NCBI GenBank assembly: GCA_964626565.1
Contig: CAZVFX010000020.1
Coordinates: 1 to 64,000 of the forward strand
DNA length: 64,000 nucleotides
DNA from: CAZVFX01 sp964626565
Lineage (GTDB): Bacteria > Myxococcota_A > UBA9042 > CAIXZC01
Direction of reading: 5' to 3'
Under the pieces are notes generated by a model. It was not told the DNA's origin. It searched no databases and was given only the letters and a program-made list of their open reading frames with translations. How positions within the stretch are numbered: the stretch's first letter is position 1; each line of letters starts with the position of its first letter. This document shows, in pieces, positions 7,940 to 16,913 of the stretch. The translations under genes and the position numbers were made by a program.

Positions 7940-10756
7940 TTAGACCCTGTCCGGAATCTTCTCCACCCGAGCCGCCAGCTTTTTGAAATCGGCCTGACCC
8001 GACACCGGGTCAAACCCACGATGTGCAACCGCATTGACCAGCCAGAAGTTCTTCTCCGGGTCCGCACTATCAGCTACCGACAGGTTCCACGGAGAGAATA
8101 GTTGCCCTTCCACCACCAGGTTTCTGGCCGGCCGCACGCGGCTGTCTAAACCAACCGAAACCCGCGCCTCGTAGCTGCCCCTGCGGGTAGACACGCGCAC
8201 CCAGTCTCCGTCTTTCAGGCCGTGCCGGGAAGCGTCCTGAGAGTGCATTTCGACGTATTGCTCCAGCACCAGCTTCCGGTTTGTTGGGGACCGGATAGTC
8301 TTGGCGGTATGGAAATGCTCATATACAACTCCCAGGTTCAGCCAGAAGGGGTACCTGTCCTTCGGCACTTCCGCCCCGGGAAGCTTCGCAAAATCAAAGT
8401 CGGGCATCTCAGGAGTCAACCCCCAGTCCCTGACTTTGACCAGCAACTCCGGGTGGTCGATAAGCAGGAAATCCTTGTCCACCCCAACCCTCCGCAAGTC
8501 CCCGATTACCTCCGGGTACTTTGAATAGTCCTGCTCGCACAGTTTCATGTTGGCCTTGCCGTTGGGGGTACGGAACGCCCCGTACGGCTTGTCCGCCCAC
8601 CCTGCCTCCTGATTCAAGTACCGGCGGGGAGTGCCGCCGGCTCGGGCAATCTCGGCGGTCGGCGCAGGCCACTGAATGCCGCGCTTTTCCCGGATGACTG
8701 TGTAAGGCGACAGTTCCCTCTCTGCAGCCACCTTCACCAACTCCTTCCACAAACCCCAGAAACCACCCCCTTCCTTGTCCACCCGGGCCACGATCTCGTC
8801 GAAGTCGGTATAGGTCTCCCTCAGAATCCCGGAGAAATCGCAATCCGCGCCCCGGCTGGCCAGGGCCATTTCGATAAACACCTCTTCTACGTTGTAGAAA
8901 CCCTGCTCGTTCTTGCTGTAGGGGAACATCTTGGTCCCTTCCAGGCCCAGCATGTCCGCGATGTGAATCCCCTTGTCCACGACTATGTCCAGGTCGGGGA
9001 TGCAGTTCGTTGGTGGCTCTGCGGCCTTATCCGTCACGAAGATTCGGCGCTCCGATTGAATATACGTCCCCCCACACTCCCCCCACGTGGCGGCCGGGAA
9101 AACCACATCTGCATACAAGTTGTTCGGTGCGTGTCGGTAGATCTCCTGGACCACTACGAACATGTCGTTGAGCGCCGGCCGCACCAGGGTCTTGGTCTCG
9201 GGAAGGTCGATATGGGTCGCATAGATAAGGAACATGGCCCTAACTTTGCGCGGATCCGAGTCGGGCAAGAGGCCTCGCTCCATCATGCCCACGGCAAAAC
9301 CGTGATTGGTGGAATCGGCGACCTGTTTCAGTCGCTCGGCCGGAATCTTCCAGACGTCGGAGAACAGCTCGATCCCCTTTTCGTTGTAGCCCCCTTTGCC
9401 CTTGAGCCCCTGGTTGAAGGGCAGGCGGCCGGTGAGCCCCCCGGTGAGACGCTCGCCCATGGCGTTGGGCTGGCCCGTCTGGGAGTGGGGCCCGCACCCG
9501 GGGCGGCCGATGTTGCCGGTGAGAAGGTGCAGATTGATTATACTGATCACGTTGTGCTGTCCGTGGATACTCTGGTTGTAGCCGATTCCCCACCAGGTGA
9601 GTACTCCGCCCCTTCCCCGCTCGTTGCCTTTGCGCGTGGCCGCAGCCCACTCGCCCGCGATCTTCCTCACGAATTCCGTACTCACACCCGTAACCTCCCC
9701 GGTCTTCTCCGGGTCGTACCTCGCCTTGATCCCCTCGATGTAAGCCTCGAAGCCCGACGTGTGCTTCTTCATGAAGTCCCAGGCAATGACGTCCGGATGC
9801 TCGGTGAGCAGAACAAACGCAAGGTTGTTCAGCAGAGTGATATCACTGTTCGGCTGTATCTGCGCATGGTAGGCGTTCTCCTCATAGGCATCCTCGAAAC
9901 CTTGCACGGTGCCGGTTCGCCTGGGGTCCACCACCATGGTCGGGATTTTCGCCGACTTCTTGTAGTCGGCTGCCCGCCAGAAGATGATGGGATGAGCTTC
10001 CCTGGGGTTATGGCCCCAGAACGAGATAAAATCACACAATTCGACGTCGTCGTAGCAGGTGGGCGGAGTGTCGGAACCGAGGGTCTTGAAATAGGCGGTG
10101 ACCGCACTGGTCATGCACATTCTGGCGTTGGCTTCCATGGTGTTGGACGCCACCACCGCCTTCATGAACTTGTTCTCCAGATACTGACCCTCGAAGGTCA
10201 ACTGACCGGAGCCGTAGAGGCCAACGCAGTTGCCGCCGTGGGTTTTCGCCAGGTGAGCGATCTTGTGGCTTGTCATTTCGCTCGCCGCCTCGTACGGGAC
10301 CTTCACCCACAAGTCGTCGTCGAAAGCGCCCTTGGTGAGGGACGAAAAGCCCAGGTCCCCGTGTCCCGGCTTGTTCCACTCTTCCCAAGTGTCTTTTCGC
10401 ACCAGCACTTCGGACAACCGGTCCACGTAAATCGGCTCGTTGGCCGTCAGTCCCTTGATGCACTGCATCCCTTTGTTGGTGGGATGGTTTTTGTCCGGCA
10501 CCATGCCAACTATCTTGCCGTCTTCAACCTGGATCATCGTGCCGCATCCCACACCGCAATAGGGGCAGGCGGAAAGGACGTTGCCGCCTCTGCCGGTCTG
10601 CACCTGCGCCTTGACAGTTCGCAACTCCTTGTCCTTGCTTCCCCCGCAACCGATGGTATTCGCCGCAGTAATGCTGGACATCGCTGCCGTAGCTTTTAGG
10701 AACTTCCGCCGGGTCAACGTCCAACGCTTCCCGCCATTCTTCTTTCCCTCGCCCAT
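7940..10756 (-). CDS. napA: NapA-like periplasmic molybdopterin oxidoreductase
   Basis: A 938-residue catalytic subunit, probably a nitrate reductase. Seen: Tat signal TRRKFLK (15-21), N-terminal [4Fe-4S] motif CPYCGVGC (C64, C67, C71) with C99 as fourth ligand, and C214 in ARMCMTSAV as candidate molybdenum ligand, followed by GSDTPP-CYDD as in NapA/NasA enzymes. The C-terminal molybdopterin dinucleotide-binding domain contains the expected NRKLVLEQYVEMH region. It is about 100 residues longer than typical NapA; some of the extra lies between residues 125 and 150. GGAGG sits 7 nt before the ATG. Nitrate is the best substrate guess from the Cys ligand and NapGH partners, but another oxyanion cannot be excluded. 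Confidence 0.87.
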   Translation of the reverse strand: MGEGKKNGGKRWTLTRRKFLKATAAMSSITAANTIGCGGSKDKELRTVKAQVQTGRGGNVLSACPYCGVGCGTMIQVEDGKIVGMVPDKNHPTNKGMQCIKGLTANEPIYVDRLSEVLVRKDTWEEWNKPGHGDLGFSSLTKGAFDDDLWVKVPYEAASEMTSHKIAHLAKTHGGNCVGLYGSGQLTFEGQYLENKFMKAVVASNTMEANARMCMTSAVTAYFKTLGSDTPPTCYDDVELCDFISFWGHNPREAHPIIFWRAADYKKSAKIPTMVVDPRRTGTVQGFEDAYEENAYHAQIQPNSDITLLNNLAFVLLTEHPDVIAWDFMKKHTSGFEAYIEGIKARYDPEKTGEVTGVSTEFVRKIAGEWAAATRKGNERGRGGVLTWWGIGYNQSIHGQHNVISIINLHLLTGNIGRPGCGPHSQTGQPNAMGERLTGGLTGRLPFNQGLKGKGGYNEKGIELFSDVWKIPAERLKQVADSTNHGFAVGMMERGLLPDSDPRKVRAMFLIYATHIDLPETKTLVRPALNDMFVVVQEIYRHAPNNLYADVVFPAATWGECGGTYIQSERRIFVTDKAAEPPTNCIPDLDIVVDKGIHIADMLGLEGTKMFPYSKNEQGFYNVEEVFIEMALASRGADCDFSGILRETYTDFDEIVARVDKEGGGFWGLWKELVKVAAERELSPYTVIREKRGIQWPAPTAEIARAGGTPRRYLNQEAGWADKPYGAFRTPNGKANMKLCEQDYSKYPEVIGDLRRVGVDKDFLLIDHPELLVKVRDWGLTPEMPDFDFAKLPGAEVPKDRYPFWLNLGVVYEHFHTAKTIRSPTNRKLVLEQYVEMHSQDASRHGLKDGDWVRVSTRRGSYEARVSVGLDSRVRPARNLVVEGQLFSPWNLSVADSADPEKNFWLVNAVAHRGFDPVSGQADFKKLAARVEKIPDRV

Positions 10757-10779
10757 CTGAGATCCTCCTATTGTGTGCC

Positions 10780-12819
10780 TCAGTTTGGCCCCGGCCCGGA
10801 TGAAACCGGATGGTGCCAGGTCCGAACGTAGGCCACGATGTCATTAATCTGTTCGGCCGAGAGTTCCTCGTATCCCTGGGCCCCTTTCGCCCAGGAACGC
10901 ATGGCCGTGCCTTGCCTTCCCATGGCGATGGTTGCCTGCAGGAAACCGTTGGTGGCCGCTTCCAGGAACTCCGGGTTGTTCAACGCCGGGCCGTGCTCGC
11001 CTTCCCCATCAACGCCGTGACAACCGGCGCACATCCCCGCGTAAAGGTCTTTGCCCAACGATGGAGTGCCGGGAGTGATGTTCGTGTGGAGTACTTCCGG
11101 TTCGTGATGTTCACGGCTGCGGATAAATGCGACCAGGTCGCCAATCTCGTGATCGTGAAGTTGTTCCAGCCCCTGCAGCCGCTTGCCCCAACTCACCATC
11201 GCGGTGTCCCGTCTCCCCCGGTAGATGGTCTCCCGGATGTATCCGTCGGAAGCAGCGGCAAGAAAATCCCTGTTCAGCAGCGCAGGTCCCACCGCACCCT
11301 GGCCGTGTTTCCCGTGGCAGCCGGCGCACATTCCTGCGAACATGCTTTCCCCCTCCTCCGCATCACCTTTGTTCAGTTCGAAGGATGGCAGCGCGGCAGG
11401 CACAGTCTGCCACGAGCGCATAAGCGTCAGCAGACCGGCTACTTCCCTGGCTGAAAGCCCGGACCATGACGGCATGGCCGTGTTCTCCCGTCCATCCACC
11501 ATGGTCCGGAATAGGAATTTATCTGAGGCGACGGCCAGGAAATCCTGGTTGTTGAGCGATGGCCCGATACCCCCCTTCCCATCCGGGCCGTGGCAGATGC
11601 CGCAGCGAGAAGGATAGAGCCGCCTTCCCAACTCCTCGTCTCCATCGACTGCAGCCGTCGCCGCGTAACTGGGGGCGACCGGTCTCCAGCTACGCACGTA
11701 CTCCACCAGGCCGTCCAACTCCGCCTCGGTGAGACCGGCCTGTTCCGCGGTCCAGGCTGGCATCAACCTGCCGCTGCGACCGTTGCGCACCGTGAGCTTC
11801 AGCATCTGTGGAGAAGCCACTGCCAGGAAGTCGGGGCTGTGGAGGGGCGGGGTGGCTTCCTCGAACTGTCGCAACTCCCTTCCTTCCCCCGCCGCACCGT
11901 GACAACTGGAGCAGAGCGCAGCGTAGGCCAGGGCACCGTCCATGGGCCTCCTCTTTCCCTTGAACTCCGCAATGGAGTCGAGGGACTGATAGAGCGCCGG
12001 GAATTCAAGACCTGTGAGCGCCATGGTAAACGAGATGAGAGCGGTCAAGTCGTCTTCATCGAGGTCGAGGGCAGGCATCTTGCTGCCCGGCGACACACGC
12101 TCCGGAGCCACGAAGTGCTCGCGGAGCCACGTCCGCTCCGTACGCTCTCCCTCCACATGAGTGAAATCGTACTCGTGCTTCGTCTTGAGGCCCTGCCTGG
12201 TAAGTTCGGGCCCGAGGGTGCCGCCCGTTCCTCGCACAACGTGACAGCCGAGGCAACCGTTTTCCAGGAACAACTTCTTTCCCCGGGCCAGTACATCCGC
12301 GCCGGGCAGTTCCTGTTGAGGGTCGAATACCGCCATGTGGCATTTGCCACAGGAAAGCTGTGCATAGGCCATAGGCAACACGGGGTAGTCCCAGTGTATG
12401 CCCGGCGACCTCGCGAATGCCTGCCGCCGGCTCAGCGCCCTCCCCTGCCCGCCATGACACACAGTGCAACCGAACTTCTCGATGGGGTGGTGGAGCAGGT
12501 AGTCGCCGCTGTGGGCGCGGTGAGGCAGATCCGCGTCCGCCATGGAAGGATTCTCCAGGCCGCCGTGGCACGTAATACAGCGGTCAACTCTCCCCAACTC
12601 GGGAAGCAGATTCTGTTGGATGGCGATGGGGAAATCCTCGGCGGCTTCAATCTGGGCGTCGGTCTTGGCGGCCGCCCTGAGTTTCTCCTTGAATTCCAAG
12701 CGATAGCTCTTCCACTCCCGGAGCGCCAACTCCTCATAAGCGGCCAACCCGAAGAAGAGGATACAAACCAGGCTGCCGCCGATGGTCACCCACTTATAGA
12801 AACGTTCCAGTCGGTGCAT
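10780..12819 (-). CDS. Membrane-anchored cytochrome c with eight CXXCH sites
   Basis: About 679 residues. One N-terminal helix anchors the protein; then come three closely spaced haem sites (CITCH, CTVCH, CGKCH) and five monohaem cytochrome c modules (CLGCH, CSSCH, CGICH, CAGCH, CAGCH), the last four highly alike and evidently duplicated. It lies between cytochrome b and the NapA-like gene and probably carries electrons from the Rieske/cytochrome b complex towards the periplasmic reductase, replacing NapB/NapC. Start: the ATG with AGGAGGAG 8 nt upstream is preferred over a GTG three codons earlier that has no spacing for an SD. Confidence 0.87.
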   Translation of the reverse strand: MHRLERFYKWVTIGGSLVCILFFGLAAYEELALREWKSYRLEFKEKLRAAAKTDAQIEAAEDFPIAIQQNLLPELGRVDRCITCHGGLENPSMADADLPHRAHSGDYLLHHPIEKFGCTVCHGGQGRALSRRQAFARSPGIHWDYPVLPMAYAQLSCGKCHMAVFDPQQELPGADVLARGKKLFLENGCLGCHVVRGTGGTLGPELTRQGLKTKHEYDFTHVEGERTERTWLREHFVAPERVSPGSKMPALDLDEDDLTALISFTMALTGLEFPALYQSLDSIAEFKGKRRPMDGALAYAALCSSCHGAAGEGRELRQFEEATPPLHSPDFLAVASPQMLKLTVRNGRSGRLMPAWTAEQAGLTEAELDGLVEYVRSWRPVAPSYAATAAVDGDEELGRRLYPSRCGICHGPDGKGGIGPSLNNQDFLAVASDKFLFRTMVDGRENTAMPSWSGLSAREVAGLLTLMRSWQTVPAALPSFELNKGDAEEGESMFAGMCAGCHGKHGQGAVGPALLNRDFLAAASDGYIRETIYRGRRDTAMVSWGKRLQGLEQLHDHEIGDLVAFIRSREHHEPEVLHTNITPGTPSLGKDLYAGMCAGCHGVDGEGEHGPALNNPEFLEAATNGFLQATIAMGRQGTAMRSWAKGAQGYEELSAEQINDIVAYVRTWHHPVSSGPGPN

Positions 12820-12834
12820 GCTTGCCACTCCTCC

Positions 12835-14349
12835 TCAATGCCCGGGCCAGTGCGCAGGGGACCAGTAGAAATCCCAATTCGGTCCCCTGAAATAGACGCC
12901 CATGATGGTCAGGATGATGAAACCCACCAGGAAACAGGTAAACAAGCCAATTGCGGCGTCGCGAGTCGACCCGCTCCGCTTGAGCAGAAACAACGACCAG
13001 AGCGCATACGCCACGACAATCGCCGACCCTGGATTGATGAAGGTGATAACGATCTGAGGAATCTGAGGAATCCAGTCCCTCAGCCAGCCGAATCGGACCG
13101 TGAATGCCAGCAGGGCCAAGGTGAAAATGGTGCCGGCCACCACCGAGACCCCCAGCGCCCTTTTCCCGCTGGGGCCGGTGAACCACTCCCCCACTCCGGC
13201 CTCCTCCCGGTCGAGGTAGGGGATCAGCATGAGACCGAGGACAACTACCGTGGGAATCCCGATACCACCCATGAATGCCGAATATGACACCAATTCCTGC
13301 AGTCCGAGGAAATACCACGGCGCCTTAGCCGGATTCTCAGGAATTGCAGGGTTGGCCAACTCTTTCAGCGGGGCGTCAAAGAAATAGGCCAGAACCATCA
13401 TCCCACCCAGGCACAGCATAAATACCGCGACTTCAGCCCAGATGGCAGTGGGCCAGGACATTACGGTGTTGTCCGGCCCGCGATCAAGTTGGGGGGAATC
13501 ATCCTTCACCAGCTCCATCAGACCATAGGTCTTGCCGGCCTCGGGCGCGCCCACCGGGTCTTCTCCCTCGTCGTCGGGCCTGCTCAAGCCTCCGTCCTTT
13601 CGGATTCGCCAGAAATGCACGCCGATGAGTATGACGCAAGTCAAGGGGAGGATCATGACGTGCAGAAGATAGAACCTGGTCAGCGCCTCCTGGCCCACCA
13701 TGGTTCCGCCGATGAGCACCTCCTTGATCAATCCACCAATATCGAACCAGGCGGTGATTCCCACGGCATCAGTGAGTTCACGTGGACTGGCCGCGATGTT
13801 GGCACCCACGGTAATGGCCCAGTATGCGAGTTGATCCCAGGGGAGCAAATAGCCGGTGAAGCTCAGCATGAGCGTAACCGCCAGCAGAAGCATCCCGATA
13901 ACCCAGTTGAATTTTCGCTGCCGCTTGTAGGAGCCGGTGTAGAAGACCCTCACCATGTGCAGGAGAACAACCAGCACCATGCCGTGAGCGGCCCATCGAT
14001 GGATGTTTCGCATGTACCGGCCGGCGCCGACCACGAAGGTGATGTCCTTGACATTGTTGTAGGCCAGAGCCGTTGTGGGATTGTAGTAGAACATGAGCAT
14101 GATGCCGGAGACACACAGCAGTAGAAACAGAAAAAACGACATGAGGCCCAGGCCCATGGTGAACCACGGTTTGAGGCTGTGTCGGTGAATCCGCACCGAA
14201 TGGATGTGCAGGAAGAAGTTCTGAAAAATCGCCTGGGACCGCTCCCGGTCAGACCGGGGCGGCCATGGATGGCGCAGGAGCGAACCGGTGAATGCGCTAC
14301 CGGCCCCCCTCAGGTTGGAAAAGAATGTCTTCAGTCCATTGTCAGCCAT
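12835..14349 (-). CDS. Fused cytochrome b/subunit IV of a quinol:cytochrome c reductase
   Basis: A 504-residue integral membrane protein. The N-terminal half has the two haem-ligand pairs, H117/H131 and H230/H245; the second spacing (14 intervening residues) is the b6f-like form. The C-terminal half is the subunit IV-like part, with PAKAPWYFLGLQEL in place of the canonical PEWY quinol site, as in menaquinol-type complexes of deltaproteobacteria. Together with the upstream Rieske gene and downstream multihaem gene it makes a complete cytochrome bc-type complex that oxidises quinol and pumps protons. About 11 helices are expected. Confidence 0.9.
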   Translation of the reverse strand: MADNGLKTFFSNLRGAGSAFTGSLLRHPWPPRSDRERSQAIFQNFFLHIHSVRIHRHSLKPWFTMGLGLMSFFLFLLLCVSGIMLMFYYNPTTALAYNNVKDITFVVGAGRYMRNIHRWAAHGMVLVVLLHMVRVFYTGSYKRQRKFNWVIGMLLLAVTLMLSFTGYLLPWDQLAYWAITVGANIAASPRELTDAVGITAWFDIGGLIKEVLIGGTMVGQEALTRFYLLHVMILPLTCVILIGVHFWRIRKDGGLSRPDDEGEDPVGAPEAGKTYGLMELVKDDSPQLDRGPDNTVMSWPTAIWAEVAVFMLCLGGMMVLAYFFDAPLKELANPAIPENPAKAPWYFLGLQELVSYSAFMGGIGIPTVVVLGLMLIPYLDREEAGVGEWFTGPSGKRALGVSVVAGTIFTLALLAFTVRFGWLRDWIPQIPQIVITFINPGSAIVVAYALWSLFLLKRSGSTRDAAIGLFTCFLVGFIILTIMGVYFRGPNWDFYWSPAHWPGH

Positions 14350-14375
14350 GTCACCTTCTCCTCCTCACAGTCCGC

Positions 14376-14858
14376 TCATGCAAGGAGCGCGTCATCCCGG
14401 CTTACCGTGCGGCCGGCGTCCACAATCAACTGCCCGTCAGGGCTGAGGCTCATCTTCAACCAGTCAAGGGCCCTGGGCGCTGGTCCCGACATTACTTCGC
14501 CCTCCTCGTCAAAGTTTGACCCATGGCAGGGGCACTTCAACGCACCGTCTCGCAACGCGACCACACACCCTAGATGGGTGCAGATGGCGGACAAAGCCCT
14601 GAAGCCGAAGTGGTCGTTGCGAACAAACACGTTCCGCCCCGGTATCAACGTGATGGAATCGGGCTGAAAGTCAGCAGGGAATCCCACCTTGAACCGGGTT
14701 GAGGGCTCGTTGAGTACTTTGGGTAGAGGAAGCTGCGCCGTCCCCATAAACGCCATGCACCCGGCGCCGGCCACCGAGGCGACCGCCAGTTTGCCCAGGA
14801 AATCCCGCCGATCCATAATGGTGTCGCCATCCGCTGCCTTGCCTGATTTCTTGCTCAT
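14376..14858 (-). CDS. Rieske [2Fe-2S] protein
   Basis: 160 residues: Tat-type signal/anchor DRRDFLGKL (16-24) followed by a hydrophobic stretch, then the Rieske motifs CTHLGC (C93, H95, C98) and CPCHGS (C109, C111, H112). C98 and C111 can form the usual disulfide. It takes an electron from quinol in the bc-type complex with the cytochrome b encoded 26 nt downstream. Its start overlaps the previous gene as ATGA, tying it translationally to the flavoprotein subunit. Confidence 0.93.
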   Translation of the reverse strand: MSKKSGKAADGDTIMDRRDFLGKLAVASVAGAGCMAFMGTAQLPLPKVLNEPSTRFKVGFPADFQPDSITLIPGRNVFVRNDHFGFRALSAICTHLGCVVALRDGALKCPCHGSNFDEEGEVMSGPAPRALDWLKMSLSPDGQLIVDAGRTVSRDDALLA

Positions 14859-16735
14859 TTGATAACCTCCTGGAACCGAAAGGACTCCATGGTGATGGCG
14901 TCCACCGGGCAGCGCTCAGAGCACAGCCCGCATCGAATACACCGGGTCTCATCCTTGATGATCGCGCCTGCTCCTCCCGGCCCCGCATCGCCGTAGCGGG
15001 CCGCAACCAGTTGGGCCAGCGACTCATCTCCCTCCAGCCGGCCCACGGACACCAGCCGCAAGCAGCGCTCCGGGCATACATCGGCGCATCCGCCACAAAG
15101 GATGCAGCGATCGCCGTTGAATATGGTGTTCACCGCGCAATCAAGGCAGCGAGCGCCTTGCCTTTCCCCCTGCTCCTCTCCGAATCCAAGCTCTACCACC
15201 GCCTCCATGGAGCCCTTGCGCTCCTCAGCAGACATGGCCGGAATCTCCTCCCTCGGCAGGGACTCGAAGCCGGCTTCCCGCGAATAGCCCTTCACCATGG
15301 AGTGAACGCATGTCGACTCCAAACCCAGTTCGACTCCGGTGAGGTGCTTGTAGATGGCACGGGCAGCCTGCTTACCGCTGGCTATGGCGTCAATCATCAG
15401 GCCAGGACCCAGGGCTACATCACCAGCCGCAAAGACCCCTTCCCCCCGGGTCACGACCTTCGTATCGTCCAGTTGCAGCAATCCACGATCGGTCAACTCA
15501 ACGTCTGCCGCGTCAACGAAAGACAGGTCGACCGTCTGCCCGACGGAAAGAAAGACCTGGTCAGCCTCCAGAACCATACTTTCGGCTTCATCAAAAACCG
15601 GTGCGAAACGGCCGTCATCACCGAAAACCCGAGAGCAACGCACGAACTTCACCCCTCGCGCACGCCCCGCATCATCCACCAGGATCTCCCGGGGCCCCCA
15701 GGAATTGTGCCTGATGACACCCTCTTCCTCGCCTTCCTCAATCTCCACAGAATCAGCGGGCATTTCGTCGAGAGATTCCAAGCTGACCAGATGCACCTGC
15801 TGCACACCCGATTGCCGGACCAGGGTCCGGGACACGTCGTAGCCGGTTTGCCGCACCAGGGTCCGGGCGACATCGTAGGCGACGTTGCCGCCACCGATGA
15901 CAACCACCTTTTCCCCCAGTTCATGCCCCTGTCCCAACGCTATGTCCCGTAGCAGGTCGACGCCGCCGATAACCCCAGGAGCATCTATGTTGGGCAACGG
16001 AATCTTGCGCGATTTCTTGGCTCCTACAGCGATTAGCACAGCGTCGTGGCTTTGACGCAGTTCGGCCAAAGTCACGTCCTTTCCCACCGCTACATTGCAG
16101 CGGATTTCAGTACCCATGGCCTCAATAACGCTGACCTCCGCGCGAATTAGCTCCCGCGGCAGACGATACGACGGCACCCCCAGGTACAGCATCCCCGCCG
16201 GTACCGGCTCCATTTCGTAGATGACGGGCTTGACGCCCATGAGGCACAGGTCGTGGGCCGCGGCCAGCCCCGCAGGGCCCGAGCCGATAATGCCCACACT
16301 CTTCCCAGACCCTTCCACTGGCAAATCGACGTCATTGAAGTGACGCAGGAGGTTCTCGGTTACCTCATAATCCGCGCAATCTGCGGCCGCGTCCCAGTTG
16401 CGCCGGACGTGGCCCAACTCCTTGCCCCCCTCCAGCCCGGCCTCGGGGCCGAATCGAGAACTCACAAAACGCTTGAGAGCGCGAATCGAAACTGCCTCAT
16501 CGATGTCGGCCCGCCGGCAAGCCGCCTCGCAAGGTGCGCCGCAAATGCGACCACAAATGGAGGCGAGGGGATTGGGAGCACGGGCAATGAGGTACGCCTT
16601 TTCGTAGTCGCCTTGGGCGATGGCCCGCACGTACCCCCTGGAATCGGTGCGCACCGGGCACTCCGCCTGGCACTTGATCTGTTCCCTCCAATACGCCCGG
16701 TCGGGCACCCGCACCGTAAACCTCTCAGCAGCCAT
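14855..16735 (-). CDS. GltD-like NAD(P)H/FAD oxidoreductase with ferredoxin domains
   Basis: 626 residues, first gene of the operon. The N-terminal alpha-helical Fe-S domain has Cys around residues 22-26 and 61-73 (Fer4_20 type). An FAD-binding GIIGSGPAGLAAA (about 149-161) and an NAD(P)-binding VVIGGGNVAYD follow, as in glutamate synthase beta subunits. Two C-terminal [4Fe-4S] motifs are fused on, CILCGGCADVCP and CIRCGLCSERCP. Such proteins move electrons between NAD(P)H and ferredoxin or quinone. Its place beside Rieske and cytochrome b suggests a role in the respiratory complex rather than glutamate synthesis. Odd: a 12-residue stretch after the NAD(P) motif is duplicated in tandem. Confidence 0.85.
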   Translation of the reverse strand: MAAERFTVRVPDRAYWREQIKCQAECPVRTDSRGYVRAIAQGDYEKAYLIARAPNPLASICGRICGAPCEAACRRADIDEAVSIRALKRFVSSRFGPEAGLEGGKELGHVRRNWDAAADCADYEVTENLLRHFNDVDLPVEGSGKSVGIIGSGPAGLAAAHDLCLMGVKPVIYEMEPVPAGMLYLGVPSYRLPRELIRAEVSVIEAMGTEIRCNVAVGKDVTLAELRQSHDAVLIAVGAKKSRKIPLPNIDAPGVIGGVDLLRDIALGQGHELGEKVVVIGGGNVAYDVARTLVRQTGYDVSRTLVRQSGVQQVHLVSLESLDEMPADSVEIEEGEEEGVIRHNSWGPREILVDDAGRARGVKFVRCSRVFGDDGRFAPVFDEAESMVLEADQVFLSVGQTVDLSFVDAADVELTDRGLLQLDDTKVVTRGEGVFAAGDVALGPGLMIDAIASGKQAARAIYKHLTGVELGLESTCVHSMVKGYSREAGFESLPREEIPAMSAEERKGSMEAVVELGFGEEQGERQGARCLDCAVNTIFNGDRCILCGGCADVCPERCLRLVSVGRLEGDESLAQLVAARYGDAGPGGAGAIIKDETRCIRCGLCSERCPVDAITMESFRFQEVIK

Positions 16736-16787
16736 GACCGTGTCCCCGTTCTGCAGTCACCCCCCATCTATCAGATGGGAGTTGTCT

Positions 16788-16816
16788 ATTCTGGCCCCGC
16801 AGGGGCCTTTCGTCAA
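16788..16816 (-). promoter_or_regulatory. Sigma70-type promoter of the respiratory operon
   Basis: On the minus strand, TTGACG (16811-16816) and CAGAAT (16788-16793) are separated by 17 bp. The -35 is embedded in an inverted repeat GTCAAC-N5-GTTGAC (16812-16828), a possible operator. The spacer holds a GGCCCC/GGGGCC palindrome, and a 7-bp hairpin (16763-16779) would lie near the 5' end of the transcript. The remaining part of the 178-bp gap to the nitrilase gene shows nothing else clear; I did not find an FNR-like TTGAT-N4-ATCAA site. Confidence 0.45.
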
Positions 16817-16913
16817 CCGCAAGTTGACAAATGGACATGTTTATCCCTAGTTAGCTACTCAACTGAGCTCTTTCGAGATAGACACGAGGTGCAGCTTGGG
16901 AACGATTCAGCCG

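Noticed and set aside
8963..10699. 578-codon open frame on the plus strand inside the molybdoenzyme gene
   Set aside because: Antisense shadow caused by high GC; no recognisable domain, while the opposite strand has clear NapA motifs.
11590..13287. 565-codon plus-strand frame across the cytochrome genes
   Set aside because: Opposite frame encodes CXXCH and cytochrome b motifs; the product is basic low-complexity sequence.
16794..16810. GGCCCC/GGGGCC hairpin as terminator of the nitrilase operon
   Set aside because: No T-run follows on the minus strand, and it lies in the spacer of a good promoter.
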